Positions 8,613-19,089 of a stretch of DNA of 19,089 bases are shown one piece after another. Source of the stretch: Lysobacterales bacterium UBA2790. GTDB lineage: Bacteria > Pseudomonadota > Gammaproteobacteria > Xanthomonadales > Xanthomonadaceae. Position 1 is the stretch's first letter; each line of letters opens with the position of its first letter. A program made the translations under genes and the position numbers. Under the pieces are notes generated by a model. That model was not told the DNA's origin. It saw only the letters and a program-made list of their open reading frames with translations, and ran no database searches. The DNA lies in NCBI GenBank assembly GCA_002352135.1, contig DEHW01000018.1, positions 1-19,089 on the forward strand, in the 5' to 3' direction.

Positions 8613-10627
8613 CAGACCCTCCGCACCCGCTGCCGCGCGGCATCCGCGATGGCTTTTGCAGTGATCCCGAAGTGGGCGTACAGGTCCTTTGCCGGGGCCG
8701 ACTCGCCGAAGCTGGCGATACCGATGACTGCACCGTTGCGGCCGACATACTTGCGCCAGAAATCGGGATGTGCCGCTTCCACCGCAACCGAAGGCAGGTG
8801 AATCGGCAACACGCTGTCCTGATACGCCGCAGGCTGGCGGTCGAAGGCGTTGGTGCAGGGCATCGAGACCACGCGCGCGGCGATGCCTTCGGCAGCGAGA
8901 ATGGCCTTGGCTTCCATCGCCAGTGAGGTTTCCGAGCCAGTACCGATCAGGATGATTTGCGGATTCTCTGCATCGGAGAGGATGTAGCCGCCACGGCGGA
9001 TCGAATCGACCAGCGCCGGATCGGTCGCCAAAGGCGGCAGGTTCTGGCGCGACAGTGCCAGCGCACTGGGGCCGTCATGACGTTCAATCGAGCACGCCCA
9101 AGCGACCGCCGTTTCCAGTCCGTCAGCCGGACGCCAGACGTCCAGATTTGGAATGATGCGCAGGCTGGGGACGTGTTCGACCGACTGATGCGTCGGGCCG
9201 TCTTCGCCCAGGCCGATGCTGTCGTGGGTGAAGACATGAATGACCCGCAGCTTCATCAGCGCGGCCATGCGGATCGCATTGCGGCTGTAATCGCTGAAGG
9301 TGAGAAAGGTGCCGCCGTAGGGCAGATAGCCGCCATGCAGGGCGATACCGTTCATGATGGCCGCCATGCCGAACTCGCGCACGCCGTAGGACAGATGATT
9401 GCCCCAGGTATCGCGCCCGGCACGGATGCAGCCCTTGAAATTGGTCAGGTTGGAGCCGGTCAGATCGGCACTCCCGCCGAAGAACTCGGGCAACAACGGT
9501 GCCAACGCATCCAATGCATTCTGGCTGGACTTGCGCGTTGCAAAGGCATCAGGCTTGGCGGCGATGGCAGCAAAGACCTGGCTCAGTGACGCGGTCCAAT
9601 GGGCGGGCAGTTCGCCACGCATACGGCGCTCGAACTCCGCCGCTTCGGCAGGATAAGCACTGCGATAGGCGGCAAAGCGCGCGTTCCACTCGGCTTCGAC
9701 TACGGCACCACGCTCGCGCGCATTCCAGGCTTGCGACACCTCGGCAGGCAGCTCGAACGGTGCGAGATCCCAGCCCAAGGCCGTGCGGGTGGCGGCGACT
9801 TCGGCGGCACCCAGCGCCGCGCCATGGACATCGTGCGTCCCGGCCTTGTTCGGTGAGCCTTGTCCGATGACGGTCTTGCAGCAGATCAGGGTCGGCTTGC
9901 CATTGGGTGCGGAAGATTGCGCCTTGGCTTCGAGCAGGGCGGCTTCGACCGCCGCGGCGTCGTGGCCGTCGACATTGGCGATGACCTTCCAGCCGTAAGC
10001 CTCGAAACGCTTCGGTGTGTCGTCGGTGAACCAGCCTTCGACATGCCCATCGATGGAGATGCCGTTATCGTCGTAGAACGCAATCAGCTTGGAGAGACGC
10101 AGCGTGCCTGCCAGCGCACAGGCCTCGTGGCTGATGCCTTCCATCATGCAGCCGTCGCCCAGGAAGACATAGGTGCAGTGATCGACGATAGCATGACCGT
10201 CGCGGTTGAACTCCTGCGCCATCAGCTTTTCCGCCAGGGCGAATCCAACCGCATTGGTCACGCCCTGACCCAGCGGGCCGGTGGTGGTTTCCACGCCGGG
10301 GGTGATGCCGTACTCCGGGTGACCTGCGGTCTTGCTGTGCAGTTGGCGGAACGCCTGCAGCTCACTCATTGGCAGGTCGTAGCCAGTGAGATGCAGCAGC
10401 GAGTAGATCAGCATCGAGCCGTGACCGTTCGACAACACGAAGCGGTCGCGATCCGGCCAGGAGGGGTTGCCCGGGTTGTGCTTCAGATGCCGGTTCCACA
10501 GCACCTCGGCGATTTCCGCCATGCCCATCGGCGCGCCGGGGTGTCCGGACTTGGCTTTTTCGACGGCATCGACCGACAGGATGCGAATGGCGTCGGCCAT
10601 GCGCTGTGGTAGTGACTTTTGTTGCAT
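8612..10627 (-). CDS. cbbT: Transketolase
   Basis: Transketolase moves two-carbon ketol units between sugar phosphates using thiamine diphosphate and, in the Calvin cycle, yields xylulose 5-phosphate, erythrose 4-phosphate and ribose 5-phosphate. The 671 residues fit the family. The N-terminal domain has [37 protein letters not shown] and the ThDP motif GDGCMMEG ending in DDNGIS (157-191). The pyrimidine domain shows YGVREFGMA with the catalytic Glu and [16 protein letters not shown]. The C-terminal domain has [12 protein letters not shown] 10627 overlaps the prk stop by one base (TAATG), with GGGAG 9 nt upstream. It lies between prk and the HAD fusion, both cbb genes, which supports the CbbT name. 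Confidence 0.97.
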   Translation of the reverse strand: MQQKSLPQRMADAIRILSVDAVEKAKSGHPGAPMGMAEIAEVLWNRHLKHNPGNPSWPDRDRFVLSNGHGSMLIYSLLHLTGYDLPMSELQAFRQLHSKTAGHPEYGITPGVETTTGPLGQGVTNAVGFALAEKLMAQEFNRDGHAIVDHCTYVFLGDGCMMEGISHEACALAGTLRLSKLIAFYDDNGISIDGHVEGWFTDDTPKRFEAYGWKVIANVDGHDAAAVEAALLEAKAQSSAPNGKPTLICCKTVIGQGSPNKAGTHDVHGAALGAAEVAATRTALGWDLAPFELPAEVSQAWNARERGAVVEAEWNARFAAYRSAYPAEAAEFERRMRGELPAHWTASLSQVFAAIAAKPDAFATRKSSQNALDALAPLLPEFFGGSADLTGSNLTNFKGCIRAGRDTWGNHLSYGVREFGMAAIMNGIALHGGYLPYGGTFLTFSDYSRNAIRMAALMKLRVIHVFTHDSIGLGEDGPTHQSVEHVPSLRIIPNLDVWRPADGLETAVAWACSIERHDGPSALALSRQNLPPLATDPALVDSIRRGGYILSDAENPQIILIGTGSETSLAMEAKAILAAEGIAARVVSMPCTNAFDRQPAAYQDSVLPIHLPSVAVEAAHPDFWRKYVGRNGAVIGIASFGESAPAKDLYAHFGITAKAIADAARQRVRRV

Positions 10628-11511
10628 TACAGGACTCCCAGTGCGCGCTTGCGGCGCTCCATCATTCGCCAGATGAACGGCGTGAAGATCAATTGCATCG
10701 CCAGCTCCATTTTGCCGCCTGGCACCACAATGGTGTTAGCCCTCGACATGAAAGAGTCTTTGATCATGTTGAGCAGGTACTGAAAGTCGATGCCTTTGGG
10801 GTTGGCAAAGCGGATCACCACCATGCTTTCGTCCGGGCTGGGAATATCCCGTGCAATGAAGGGGTTGGAGGTGTCGACGACCGGTACGCGCTGGAAGTTG
10901 ACATGGGTGTGGCCGAACTGCGGGCAGATGTAATGCACATAGTCCGGCATGCGGCGCAGGATGGTATCGGTGACGGCCTCGGCGCTGTAGCCGCGCACGT
11001 TCTTGTCGCGGTAGAGCTTCTGGATCCACTCCAGATTGACCACCGGCACCACGCCGATCAGCAGATCAGGGTGCTTGGCGATGTTGACCTCATCCGTCAC
11101 CACCGCGCCGTGCAGGCCTTCGTAGAAGAGCAGATCGGTGTTGGCAGGCAGATCTTCCCAAGGCGTGAAGGTGCCGGGTTCCTGCTTGTACGGTGCCGCT
11201 TCAGTGGGGTCATGTAGGTAGAGCCGGCGTTTGCCCGTGCCCGTGCTGGCATAGGTGGAAAACAGATTTTCCAGTTCGGTAAACAAATTGTTCTCCGGGC
11301 CAAAGTGACTGAAGTTGCGATCGCCCGCCGATTCCGCCTCGGCTTGTCGTTGGCGCATTTCCTTGCGGTCGTAGCGGTGAAAGCTATCGCCTTCGATGAT
11401 CGCGGCAGTGATCTTGTCGCGGCGGAAGATGTTCTGGAAGGTGCGCGTCACCGAGCTGGTACCCGCGCCGGAGGAGCCGGTGATGGCGATGATGGGGTGG
11501 CGTTCTGACAT
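10627..11511 (-). CDS. cbbP: Phosphoribulokinase
   Basis: Phosphoribulokinase phosphorylates ribulose 5-phosphate with ATP to regenerate the RuBisCO substrate; with RuBisCO it is diagnostic of the Calvin cycle. The 294-residue protein matches the bacterial (octameric, class I) type rather than the plant/cyanobacterial type. Walker A is GSSGAGTSS (12-20), [11 protein letters not shown] (40-49) contains the catalytic Asp42 and substrate-binding His45 and Arg49, [11 protein letters not shown] is the Walker B region, and [16 protein letters not shown] and DESMVVIRF are characteristic of the class. Bacterial enzymes of this class are typically activated by NADH; that is family knowledge. It follows fbp after 9 nt, and its stop overlaps the tkt start. 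Confidence 0.97.
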   Translation of the reverse strand: MSERHPIIAITGSSGAGTSSVTRTFQNIFRRDKITAAIIEGDSFHRYDRKEMRQRQAEAESAGDRNFSHFGPENNLFTELENLFSTYASTGTGKRRLYLHDPTEAAPYKQEPGTFTPWEDLPANTDLLFYEGLHGAVVTDEVNIAKHPDLLIGVVPVVNLEWIQKLYRDKNVRGYSAEAVTDTILRRMPDYVHYICPQFGHTHVNFQRVPVVDTSNPFIARDIPSPDESMVVIRFANPKGIDFQYLLNMIKDSFMSRANTIVVPGGKMELAMQLIFTPFIWRMMERRKRALGVL

Positions 11512-11520
11512 GACAGCTCC

Positions 11521-12600
11521 TTAGTCGCGAAACAGACTGCGATCAGAGAACAAGGGGATCGGGGAATCGGCGTGTGGCTGCGGTTCGGCGTGATAGCGCT
11601 CGATGCGCTCGACCTCATTGCGCGAGCCGAATACCAAACCGATGCGTTGATGCAGTGAATCCGGTTGCACACTCAGAATCGGCTCGCGGCCGGTGCTGGC
11701 GCGTCCACCGGCCTGTTCCATGATGAAACCGATGGGGCAGGCTTCGTAGAGCAGACGCAGACGCCCGGCCTTGCTCGGGTCTTTGGTGTCGCGCGGATAC
11801 ATGAACACGCCGCCACGCATCAGGATGCGGTGCGCTTCCGCGACCATCGAGGCGATCCAGCGCATGTTGAAATCCTTGCCGCGTGGACCGGTCTTTCCGG
11901 CCAGACACTCGTCGACGTAACGTTTGACCGGCGCCTCCCAGAAGCGCGAGTTCGACGAGTTGATGGCGAACTCCTTGGTGTCTTCCGGCACCTGGATGTT
12001 CGGGTGGGTGAGTTTGTATTCGCCAAGATTGGGGTCCAGCGTGAAACCCACCACGCCGTTGCCGACCGTCAACACCAGCATGGTGGTCGGGCCGTAAAGC
12101 GCGTAGCCCGCTGCCACCTGGGTGCGACCGGGTTGAAAGAAATCCGCTTCGGTGACATCGCGCCCGGAGTCGATGACTTCCTGCGGCGCACGCAGGATCG
12201 AGAAAATCGTGCCGACGGAGACGTTGACATCGATATTCGACGAGCCGTCCAGCGGGTCGAAGACCAGCAGGTACTTGCCGCGCGGGTATTCGCCAGGAAT
12301 CTGGTAGGTCGTATCCATTTCTTCCGATGCCATGCCCGCGAGGTGGCCCGACCATTCGGTCTGCCGAATCAGCATTTCGTTGCTGGCGACATCCAGTGGT
12401 TTCTGCTCCTCGCCCTGCACATTGAGATTGCCTGCACTGGCGATGTCGGCCAGCGAGCCGAAGGCGACCGTGCGCGCGATGGCCTTGCAGGCGATGGATA
12501 CGTCGAGAATGAGTCCGTTGAGCTCGCCGCTGGCCTGCGGAAATCGGCGACGTTGGTCGATCAGATATTGCGTCAGGGTAGGTAGCTTCGACAGCGGCAC
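11521..12600 (-). CDS. cbbF: Fructose-1,6-bisphosphatase, class I
   Basis: It dephosphorylates fructose 1,6-bisphosphate, and in many autotrophs sedoheptulose 1,7-bisphosphate, during RuBP regeneration. From the GTG at 12598-12600 the protein has 359 residues. It shows [16 protein letters not shown] (metal site), [26 protein letters not shown] (115-134, the class I catalytic signature), GGVFMYPRD and [17 protein letters not shown]. The GTG start is chosen because GAGGAG lies 5 nt upstream and it gives the usual N-terminus; an ATG at 12645 would add 15 residues that overlap cbbX and look unlike the family. No other SBPase/FBPase gene is seen here, so it may serve both reactions. Confidence 0.95.
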   Translation of the reverse strand: MPLSKLPTLTQYLIDQRRRFPQASGELNGLILDVSIACKAIARTVAFGSLADIASAGNLNVQGEEQKPLDVASNEMLIRQTEWSGHLAGMASEEMDTTYQIPGEYPRGKYLLVFDPLDGSSNIDVNVSVGTIFSILRAPQEVIDSGRDVTEADFFQPGRTQVAAGYALYGPTTMLVLTVGNGVVGFTLDPNLGEYKLTHPNIQVPEDTKEFAINSSNSRFWEAPVKRYVDECLAGKTGPRGKDFNMRWIASMVAEAHRILMRGGVFMYPRDTKDPSKAGRLRLLYEACPIGFIMEQAGGRASTGREPILSVQPDSLHQRIGLVFGSRNEVERIERYHAEPQPHADSPIPLFSDRSLFRD

Positions 12601-12606
12601 GGCGGA

Positions 12607-12612
12607 CTCCTC
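12607..12612 (-). promoter_or_regulatory. Ribosome-binding site of fbp, deciding a GTG start
   Basis: On the minus strand GAGGAG overlaps the cbbX stop codon and ends just before the GTG at 12600. Its position supports GTG rather than the upstream ATG, and ties fbp initiation to ribosomes ending cbbX. Confidence 0.7.
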
Positions 12613-13567
12613 AGACAGATGATTCCTGGAACACGCGGCTGGCAAGAATGTCGGCGGCCGTCAGTGTGGTGAGATCCTCGGCCGTGAGCTCACGCTCGCG
12701 GTCGGCAAACAGGCGACTGGCTTGACGCAGACGTGCGCGATCCAGTGCGTTGCGCACGCTGCGTGCATTGGCGAAGTGCGGCAGTTGCACGCGGCGCTGC
12801 AGGTATTCGGTGAACACCGCATCGACGCCGTCGTCGAAGCGGTAGTGCTGCGCGGTGAGCATCTTTTCGGCGATGCGGCTGAGTTCATCCACGCTGTAGT
12901 CGGGGAAATCCAGATGGTGCGCGATGCGCGAGCTCATGCCCGGATTGGACTGGAAGCACGTGTCCATCCGATCTTTGTAGCCAGCCAGAATCACCACCAG
13001 GTCGTTGCGCTGGTTCTCCATCACCTGCAACAGGATCTCGATGGCTTCCTGACCGTAGTCGCGCTCATTCTCGGGCCGATACAGGTAATAGGCTTCGTCG
13101 ATGAACAGCACGCCACCCATCGCCTTTTTCAGCACTTCCTTGGTCTTCGGCGCGGTGTGGCCGATGTACTGGCCGACCAGATCATCGCGCGTTACCGCAA
13201 CCAGATGGCCTTTGCGCACATAGCCGAGGCGGAACAGGATCTCGGCCATGCGTATCGCCACGGTGGTCTTGCCGGTGCCCGGATTGCCGGTGAAGCTCAT
13301 GTGCAGGCTGGGGTTTTCGGCTTGCAGACCGAAGTTCATCCGCAGCTTGTCGATGACCAGCAAAGCGGCGATGTCGCGAATCCGCTGTTTGACGGGTGCC
13401 AGTCCGACCAGATCGCGTTCGAGCTCATCCAAGACCTCATCGATCCTGCTCTCCAGCATTACCTGCGCGACGGTTCGCGCCGTGCTCGCCGGTGTCGCCG
13501 CTTCTGGCGGTGTGGAGAGCGGACTGACCTGGATGCTGCCGGGGATGTGGTACATCGGCGTGCTCAT
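12611..13567 (-). CDS. cbbX: Red-type RuBisCO activase CbbX (AAA+)
   Basis: CbbX is the AAA+ remodelling motor that frees inhibited red-type RuBisCO by pulling on the large-subunit C-terminus; in characterised members it is activated by RuBP. The 318 residues contain Walker A GNPGTGKT (94-101), [16 protein letters not shown] with the aromatic pore-loop YIGHT (134-138), Walker [10 protein letters not shown] (154-162), GYKDRMD, and SRIAHHLDF, probably with the arginine finger. Preceding the AAA+ core are about 35 Pro/Thr/Ala-rich residues, probably disordered. It starts 8 nt after the rpe stop with only a weak ribosome-binding site, suggesting coupling. Its presence agrees with the form IC RuBisCO encoded upstream. 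No CbbO/CbbQ pair, which serves green-type enzymes, was seen. Confidence 0.97.
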   Translation of the reverse strand: MSTPMYHIPGSIQVSPLSTPPEAATPASTARTVAQVMLESRIDEVLDELERDLVGLAPVKQRIRDIAALLVIDKLRMNFGLQAENPSLHMSFTGNPGTGKTTVAIRMAEILFRLGYVRKGHLVAVTRDDLVGQYIGHTAPKTKEVLKKAMGGVLFIDEAYYLYRPENERDYGQEAIEILLQVMENQRNDLVVILAGYKDRMDTCFQSNPGMSSRIAHHLDFPDYSVDELSRIAEKMLTAQHYRFDDGVDAVFTEYLQRRVQLPHFANARSVRNALDRARLRQASRLFADRERELTAEDLTTLTAADILASRVFQESSV

Positions 13568-13575
13568 GGCGAGGC

Positions 13576-14247
13576 TCAGGCCAGTTGCTCGCGCATCGCA
13601 CGAATGACGGTGGCGTAGTCGGGCTGGCCAAAGATCGCGCTGCCTGCCACCAGCGTGTCGGCACCGGCATCCACGATGCGGCGGAAATTGTCGACCTTGA
13701 CGCCGCCATCGACCTCGAGACGGATGTCACGACCCGTGGCCTCGATCCGCTTGCGGGCCTGTTCCAGCTTGCGCAGGGCGCTGTCGATGAAGCTCTGACC
13801 ACCGAAGCCGGGATTGACGCTCATGATCAGGATCAGATCGACCTTGTCGATGACCCAGTCGAGGACGTCCAGCGGCGTGGCCGGATTGAACACCAGCCCC
13901 GCCTTGCAACCCGCACCGCGAATCAGCTGCAGAGTGCGATCAACGTGGGTGCTGGCATCGGGATGAAAGCTGATGTAGTCCGCACCGGCTTTGGCAAACG
14001 CCAGTGCCAGTTCGTCCACCGGCTTGACCATCAGATGCACGTCCAAAGGAACCGGCTTGCCCGCAGGGTCGACGCAGTGCGGCTTGATGGCCTGTGCCAC
14101 CCCCGGCCCGATGGTCAGATTCGGCACGTAGTGATTGTCCATCACATCGAAATGAATCCAGTCCGCGCCAGCGGCGATCACATGGCGAACCTCTTCACCC
14201 AGACGGGCGAAATCGGCAGACAGAATGCTGGGGGCGATACGGATCAT
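13576..14247 (-). CDS. cbbE: Ribulose-phosphate 3-epimerase
   Basis: Rpe interconverts xylulose 5-phosphate and ribulose 5-phosphate, supplying phosphoribulokinase. The 223-residue barrel has [15 protein letters not shown] at the N-terminus, [14 protein letters not shown] (metal ligands His32 and Asp34), DVHLMV (His71), [11 protein letters not shown] (phosphate loop, 144-153), EVDGGV with catalytic Asp180, and VAGSAIF. ATG 14247 was chosen because it gives the canonical MIRIAPSIL start with AAGGAG (14254-14259) 6 nt upstream; an ATG at 14313 would add 22 residues that run through a hairpin and look unrelated. It lies between cbbS and cbbX. Confidence 0.96.
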   Translation of the reverse strand: MIRIAPSILSADFARLGEEVRHVIAAGADWIHFDVMDNHYVPNLTIGPGVAQAIKPHCVDPAGKPVPLDVHLMVKPVDELALAFAKAGADYISFHPDASTHVDRTLQLIRGAGCKAGLVFNPATPLDVLDWVIDKVDLILIMSVNPGFGGQSFIDSALRKLEQARKRIEATGRDIRLEVDGGVKVDNFRRIVDAGADTLVAGSAIFGQPDYATVIRAMREQLA

Positions 14248-14272
14248 GGGCGACTCCTTGGGGGCCAGGTCG

Positions 14273-14300
14273 GGGAAACGGGCAGCAGAACCCGTTTCCC
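14273..14300 (-). other. Strong hairpin between cbbS and rpe
   Basis: GGGAAACGGG and CCCGTTTCCC form a perfect 10-bp inverted repeat around an 8-nt loop, 31 nt after the cbbS stop and 25 nt before the rpe start. On the transcribed strand it is not followed by a U-run, so a full intrinsic terminator is unlikely. A 3' stabilising stem for a short cbbLS mRNA, or a partial terminator/processing point, fits its position. Confidence 0.65.
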
Positions 14301-14331
14301 TGAGCTTTGGCAAGTGACGCGTCCTGCAGGC

Positions 14332-14769
14332 TCAGTCGTAGCGTTCGCTCTCGGCCTTGTCGGTGGCGTAGCTGTGAATGGTGTAGCGCATGCTGCGACC
14401 GTTCACTTCTTGACGCACCAAGGCGAATCCCGGCTCTTTGGCCGGACGATTGACGATGAAGCTCATCGCGATGGATTCAATGCCACGTGTGCTGTCGAAG
14501 GCCATCAAGCGGATGTAGTGACTGGGAAAGGTCTTGCGGCAGTTGTTGACTTCCATCAGCACGCCTGCGGCGTCCTGCAAGTCGAACATCGGCATGCCGA
14601 ACATTTCCCAATAGGTGTTGCGCGGGTGCGGATCGTCGGTGTACTCGACGCTCCACGCATAGCCTTTGCTCAGGCCATATTCGATCTGCAGGGTGATCTC
14701 TTCGTCGGTCAGATCGGGCAGGAAGGAAAACTGGCCCTGGGTCAGACGTCCGGTCGGGTTGGTCATCAT
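14332..14769 (-). CDS. cbbS: RuBisCO small subunit (red type, form IC)
   Basis: CbbS caps the L8S8 holoenzyme and supports its stability and catalysis. The protein has 145 residues. It begins with [16 protein letters not shown], followed by [36 protein letters not shown] and [16 protein letters not shown], all typical of the red-type subunit. A C-terminal extension ([18 protein letters not shown] to the end) corresponds to the beta-hairpin that red-type small subunits insert in the central pore. ATG 14769 has AGGAG about 9 nt upstream; the next codon is also ATG. It is 17 nt downstream of cbbL and is followed by the 10-bp hairpin. Confidence 0.97.
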   Translation of the reverse strand: MMTNPTGRLTQGQFSFLPDLTDEEITLQIEYGLSKGYAWSVEYTDDPHPRNTYWEMFGMPMFDLQDAAGVLMEVNNCRKTFPSHYIRLMAFDSTRGIESIAMSFIVNRPAKEPGFALVRQEVNGRSMRYTIHSYATDKAESERYD

Positions 14770-14786
14770 GGTCGTTTACTCCTGGA

Positions 14787-16377
<1,591 letters not shown>

Positions 16378-16379
16378 TA

Positions 16380-17360
16380 ATGAAGAACGTCACCTTGCGA
16401 CAACTCAACACCTTCTTGGAGGCCGCGAAGAGCCTCAATTTCGCCCGTGCCGCTGAACGCCTGCACCTCACACCGCCTGCAGTGACCTTGCAGATGAAAG
16501 AACTGGAGGCAGCTGTCGGGGTGAAACTGTTTGATCGCCGAGGCAAGCACTTGAGCCTGACGACGGGCGGCGAGTATCTGCTGGTCTACGCCAAGCGGGT
16601 CGCCGCGACCTTGCGGGAAGCCGAGGACGCATTGGCCAAACTACAACGTCTGGAGAGTGGTTCGCTGACCGTGGGCATGGTCAGCACAGCAAAGTATTTC
16701 GTGCCGCATCTGCTGGCGCGCTTTCGCCAATTGCATCCGCACATCGAGGTGCGCTTGCGGGTCGGCAACAATCGGGAGCATCTCGTCAGCCTGCTGCAAA
16801 GCAGTGAGATTGACTTGGCGATCATGGGCCGCGCGCCCAAGGGTCTGGCGACCCGAGCCGAAGCGTTTGCTGGGCACCCGCACGTGTTCGTCGGGCCACC
16901 GGATCATCCGCTGCTGAACGGAACCCGCGTGCCTGCAGAGCGGCTGGCCGACTACTCGTTCATCGTGCGCGAGGAGGCCTCGGGAACGCGCGCGGCGATG
17001 CAGAGCTTTTTTGCCGAGCGCGACCTCAACCTTCGCGTGCTGATGGAGATGCCCAGCAATGAGTCGATCAAGCAGGCGGTGATGGCCGGTATGGGACTGA
17101 GCTTCCTGTCGCTGCATACCTTATGGCTGGAGCTGCGCTCCGGTCTGTTGCAGGTTCTGCCGGTGCAGGGCAGTCCGCTGATGCGGACATGGAACGTGGT
17201 GCGAGTGTTGCCGCGAACGCTTTCCCCGGCCGCTGAGGCGTTTCGTCAATTCATTCTGCGCGAGGGCGAGACCTATCTGCTCAGCCAGGATCGTGCCTGG
17301 GTCGACCATCCCGGCGAACCCGGGGCGTCCTTCATCTCGGGCGAGGGTGATAGTCGCTAA
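16380..17360 (+). CDS. cbbR: LysR-type transcriptional regulator CbbR
   Basis: CbbR activates cbb operons in response to metabolites such as RuBP, phosphoenolpyruvate or NADPH, depending on species. The 326-residue protein has an N-terminal winged helix-turn-helix (about 5-64: LRQLNTFLEAAKSLNFARAA, then LTPPAVTLQMKELE and LFDRRGKHLSLT), a linker helix, and a substrate-binding-type effector domain (GSLTVGMVSTAKYFVPHLLARF, DLAIMGRAP, IVREEASGTRAAM, MGLSFLSLH). The T-rich recognition helix and effector blocks match CbbR-type regulators, and the divergent position next to cbbL makes the name secure. ATG 16380 lacks a good ribosome-binding site and sits 2 nt after a palindrome, suggesting low or autoregulated expression. 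The DsrE-like gene follows after 32 nt. Confidence 0.94.
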   Translation: MKNVTLRQLNTFLEAAKSLNFARAAERLHLTPPAVTLQMKELEAAVGVKLFDRRGKHLSLTTGGEYLLVYAKRVAATLREAEDALAKLQRLESGSLTVGMVSTAKYFVPHLLARFRQLHPHIEVRLRVGNNREHLVSLLQSSEIDLAIMGRAPKGLATRAEAFAGHPHVFVGPPDHPLLNGTRVPAERLADYSFIVREEASGTRAAMQSFFAERDLNLRVLMEMPSNESIKQAVMAGMGLSFLSLHTLWLELRSGLLQVLPVQGSPLMRTWNVVRVLPRTLSPAAEAFRQFILREGETYLLSQDRAWVDHPGEPGASFISGEGDSR

Positions 17361-17383
17361 GATGCATGGACTTTCATTGTTTC

Positions 17384-17390
17384 GAGGTGG
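17384..17390 (+). promoter_or_regulatory. Ribosome-binding site of the DsrE-like gene
   Basis: GAGGTGG two bases before ATG 17393 (six from the GAGG core) supports that start over the in-frame ATG at 17366, which has no such site. Confidence 0.55.
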
Positions 17391-17392
17391 GC

Positions 17393-17836
17393 ATGCGCAA
17401 GCAAACGCGATTTCTGGTCATTCTGGCACTGCTGCTCGCGGGCCTGCTCGTGTGGGCGGCGGTGCCTGCCGCAGACAGATCGGCGGGACGGACGGTGGTG
17501 TATCACGTCAGCGATAGTGCGCAGGCTGCCTTTGCCTTGCGCAATGTGATGAACCATCGACGCGCCGATCCGGATATCCGCATCGTCGTGGTGGCCAACG
17601 GGCCTGGCGTCGCCTTTCTGGCGGATGGTGCCAAGGATGCGCGGGGCAACACCTATGACGTGATGGTCGAACCTTTGATTGCCGAGGGTGTGAAGTTCCG
17701 CGTCTGCGGCAACTCGTTGGCCGGGCTGCAGATTGCCGAGGACCAGTTGCTGTTTGATGTCGAAGTGGTTCCCGCTGGCGTGCAGGAGATCGCCAGACTG
17801 CAGATCGAGGAGCACGCGGCTTACATCAAGCCCTGA
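17393..17836 (+). CDS. Exported or membrane-anchored DsrE-like protein
   Basis: The 147-residue product begins with a basic N-terminus and a hydrophobic stretch (about 6-26, LVILALLLAGLLVWAAVPAA), a signal peptide or anchor, so the rest should be periplasmic. Residues 33-147 resemble the DsrE/DsrF-like fold: VVYHVSD, a helix ALRNVMNH, IRIVVVANGPGVAFL, then FRVCGNSL with a single Cys105 at the position where sulfur-carrier members have their conserved cysteine, and a helix-rich end. Cytoplasmic DsrE proteins relay sulfur atoms; exported single-Cys relatives are mostly uncharacterised. It probably shares a transcript with cbbR. A link to sulfur oxidation as the energy source for CO2 fixation is conceivable, but no sox or dsr gene is seen here. 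Confidence 0.7.
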   Translation: MRKQTRFLVILALLLAGLLVWAAVPAADRSAGRTVVYHVSDSAQAAFALRNVMNHRRADPDIRIVVVANGPGVAFLADGAKDARGNTYDVMVEPLIAEGVKFRVCGNSLAGLQIAEDQLLFDVEVVPAGVQEIARLQIEEHAAYIKP

Positions 17837-17953
17837 CCCGGCGCGAAAGCGGGTGGTTGACTTTGCACTGCGCGCGGGTCGAGATGGCCTGACGGGTTTG
17901 CCGCGCCGCTGAAACACCGGACAATGCGTTCCCCCGTTTCCGAGTCGCCGTCC

Positions 17954-19089
<1,136 letters not shown>

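Noticed and set aside
12601..12645. ATG 12645 as the fbp start
   Set aside because: It would overlap cbbX and add non-family residues; GTG 12600 has a GAGGAG site correctly spaced.

Overview
The window is GC-rich and almost fully coding. It reads as part of the chromosome of an autotrophic proteobacterium, most likely gamma- or betaproteobacterial. The evidence is the order truA-trpF-trpB-trpA, a two-domain Sua5-type TsaC, a proteobacterial-type phosphoribulokinase and a red-type (form IC) RuBisCO with its activase CbbX. I cannot fix the genus. No mobile element, CRISPR array or rRNA was seen.

Layout. (1) 1-3003, plus strand: the 3' end of truA, then trpF, trpB and trpA, which carry out the last steps of tryptophan synthesis; the first three overlap. 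(2) 3249-4742, plus strand: a wax ester synthase/diacylglycerol acyltransferase (WS/DGAT). (3) 4774-4850: tRNA-Arg(CCU) with encoded CCA. (4) 4915-5916, minus strand: tsaC, for tRNA t6A modification. (5) 6019-16271, minus strand: a nine-gene Calvin-Benson-Bassham operon read as cbbL-cbbS-rpe-cbbX-fbp-prk-tkt-(cbbZ-cbbY fusion)-fba. (6) 16380-17360, plus strand: the divergent LysR-type regulator cbbR; the 108-bp gap holds plausible CbbR operators and a cbbL promoter. (7) 17393-17836, plus strand: a small membrane-anchored or exported DsrE-like protein. (8) 17954 to the window end: a histidine/aromatic amino acid ammonia-lyase, cut by the edge.

How it works together. CbbR probably senses metabolic state and activates the minus-strand operon. 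RuBisCO (CbbL/CbbS) fixes CO2 and CbbX removes inhibitory sugar phosphates from it. Rpe, transketolase, FBPase, aldolase and phosphoribulokinase regenerate ribulose-1,5-bisphosphate. One two-domain HAD protein appears to combine 2-phosphoglycolate phosphatase (CbbZ) with xylulose-1,5-bisphosphate phosphatase (CbbY), covering two RuBisCO by-products in one polypeptide. Phosphoglycerate kinase, GAPDH, triose-phosphate isomerase and ribose-5-phosphate isomerase are not in the window and must be elsewhere. The WS/DGAT suggests storage of carbon as wax ester or triacylglycerol.

Most notable points: the CbbZ-CbbY fusion with a four-cysteine tail; a perfect 10-bp hairpin between cbbS and rpe that probably separates RuBisCO expression from the rest of the operon; the CbbR-type dyads; and an ammonia-lyase with an insertion of about 50 residues and no histidine-utilisation genes in the sequence shown.
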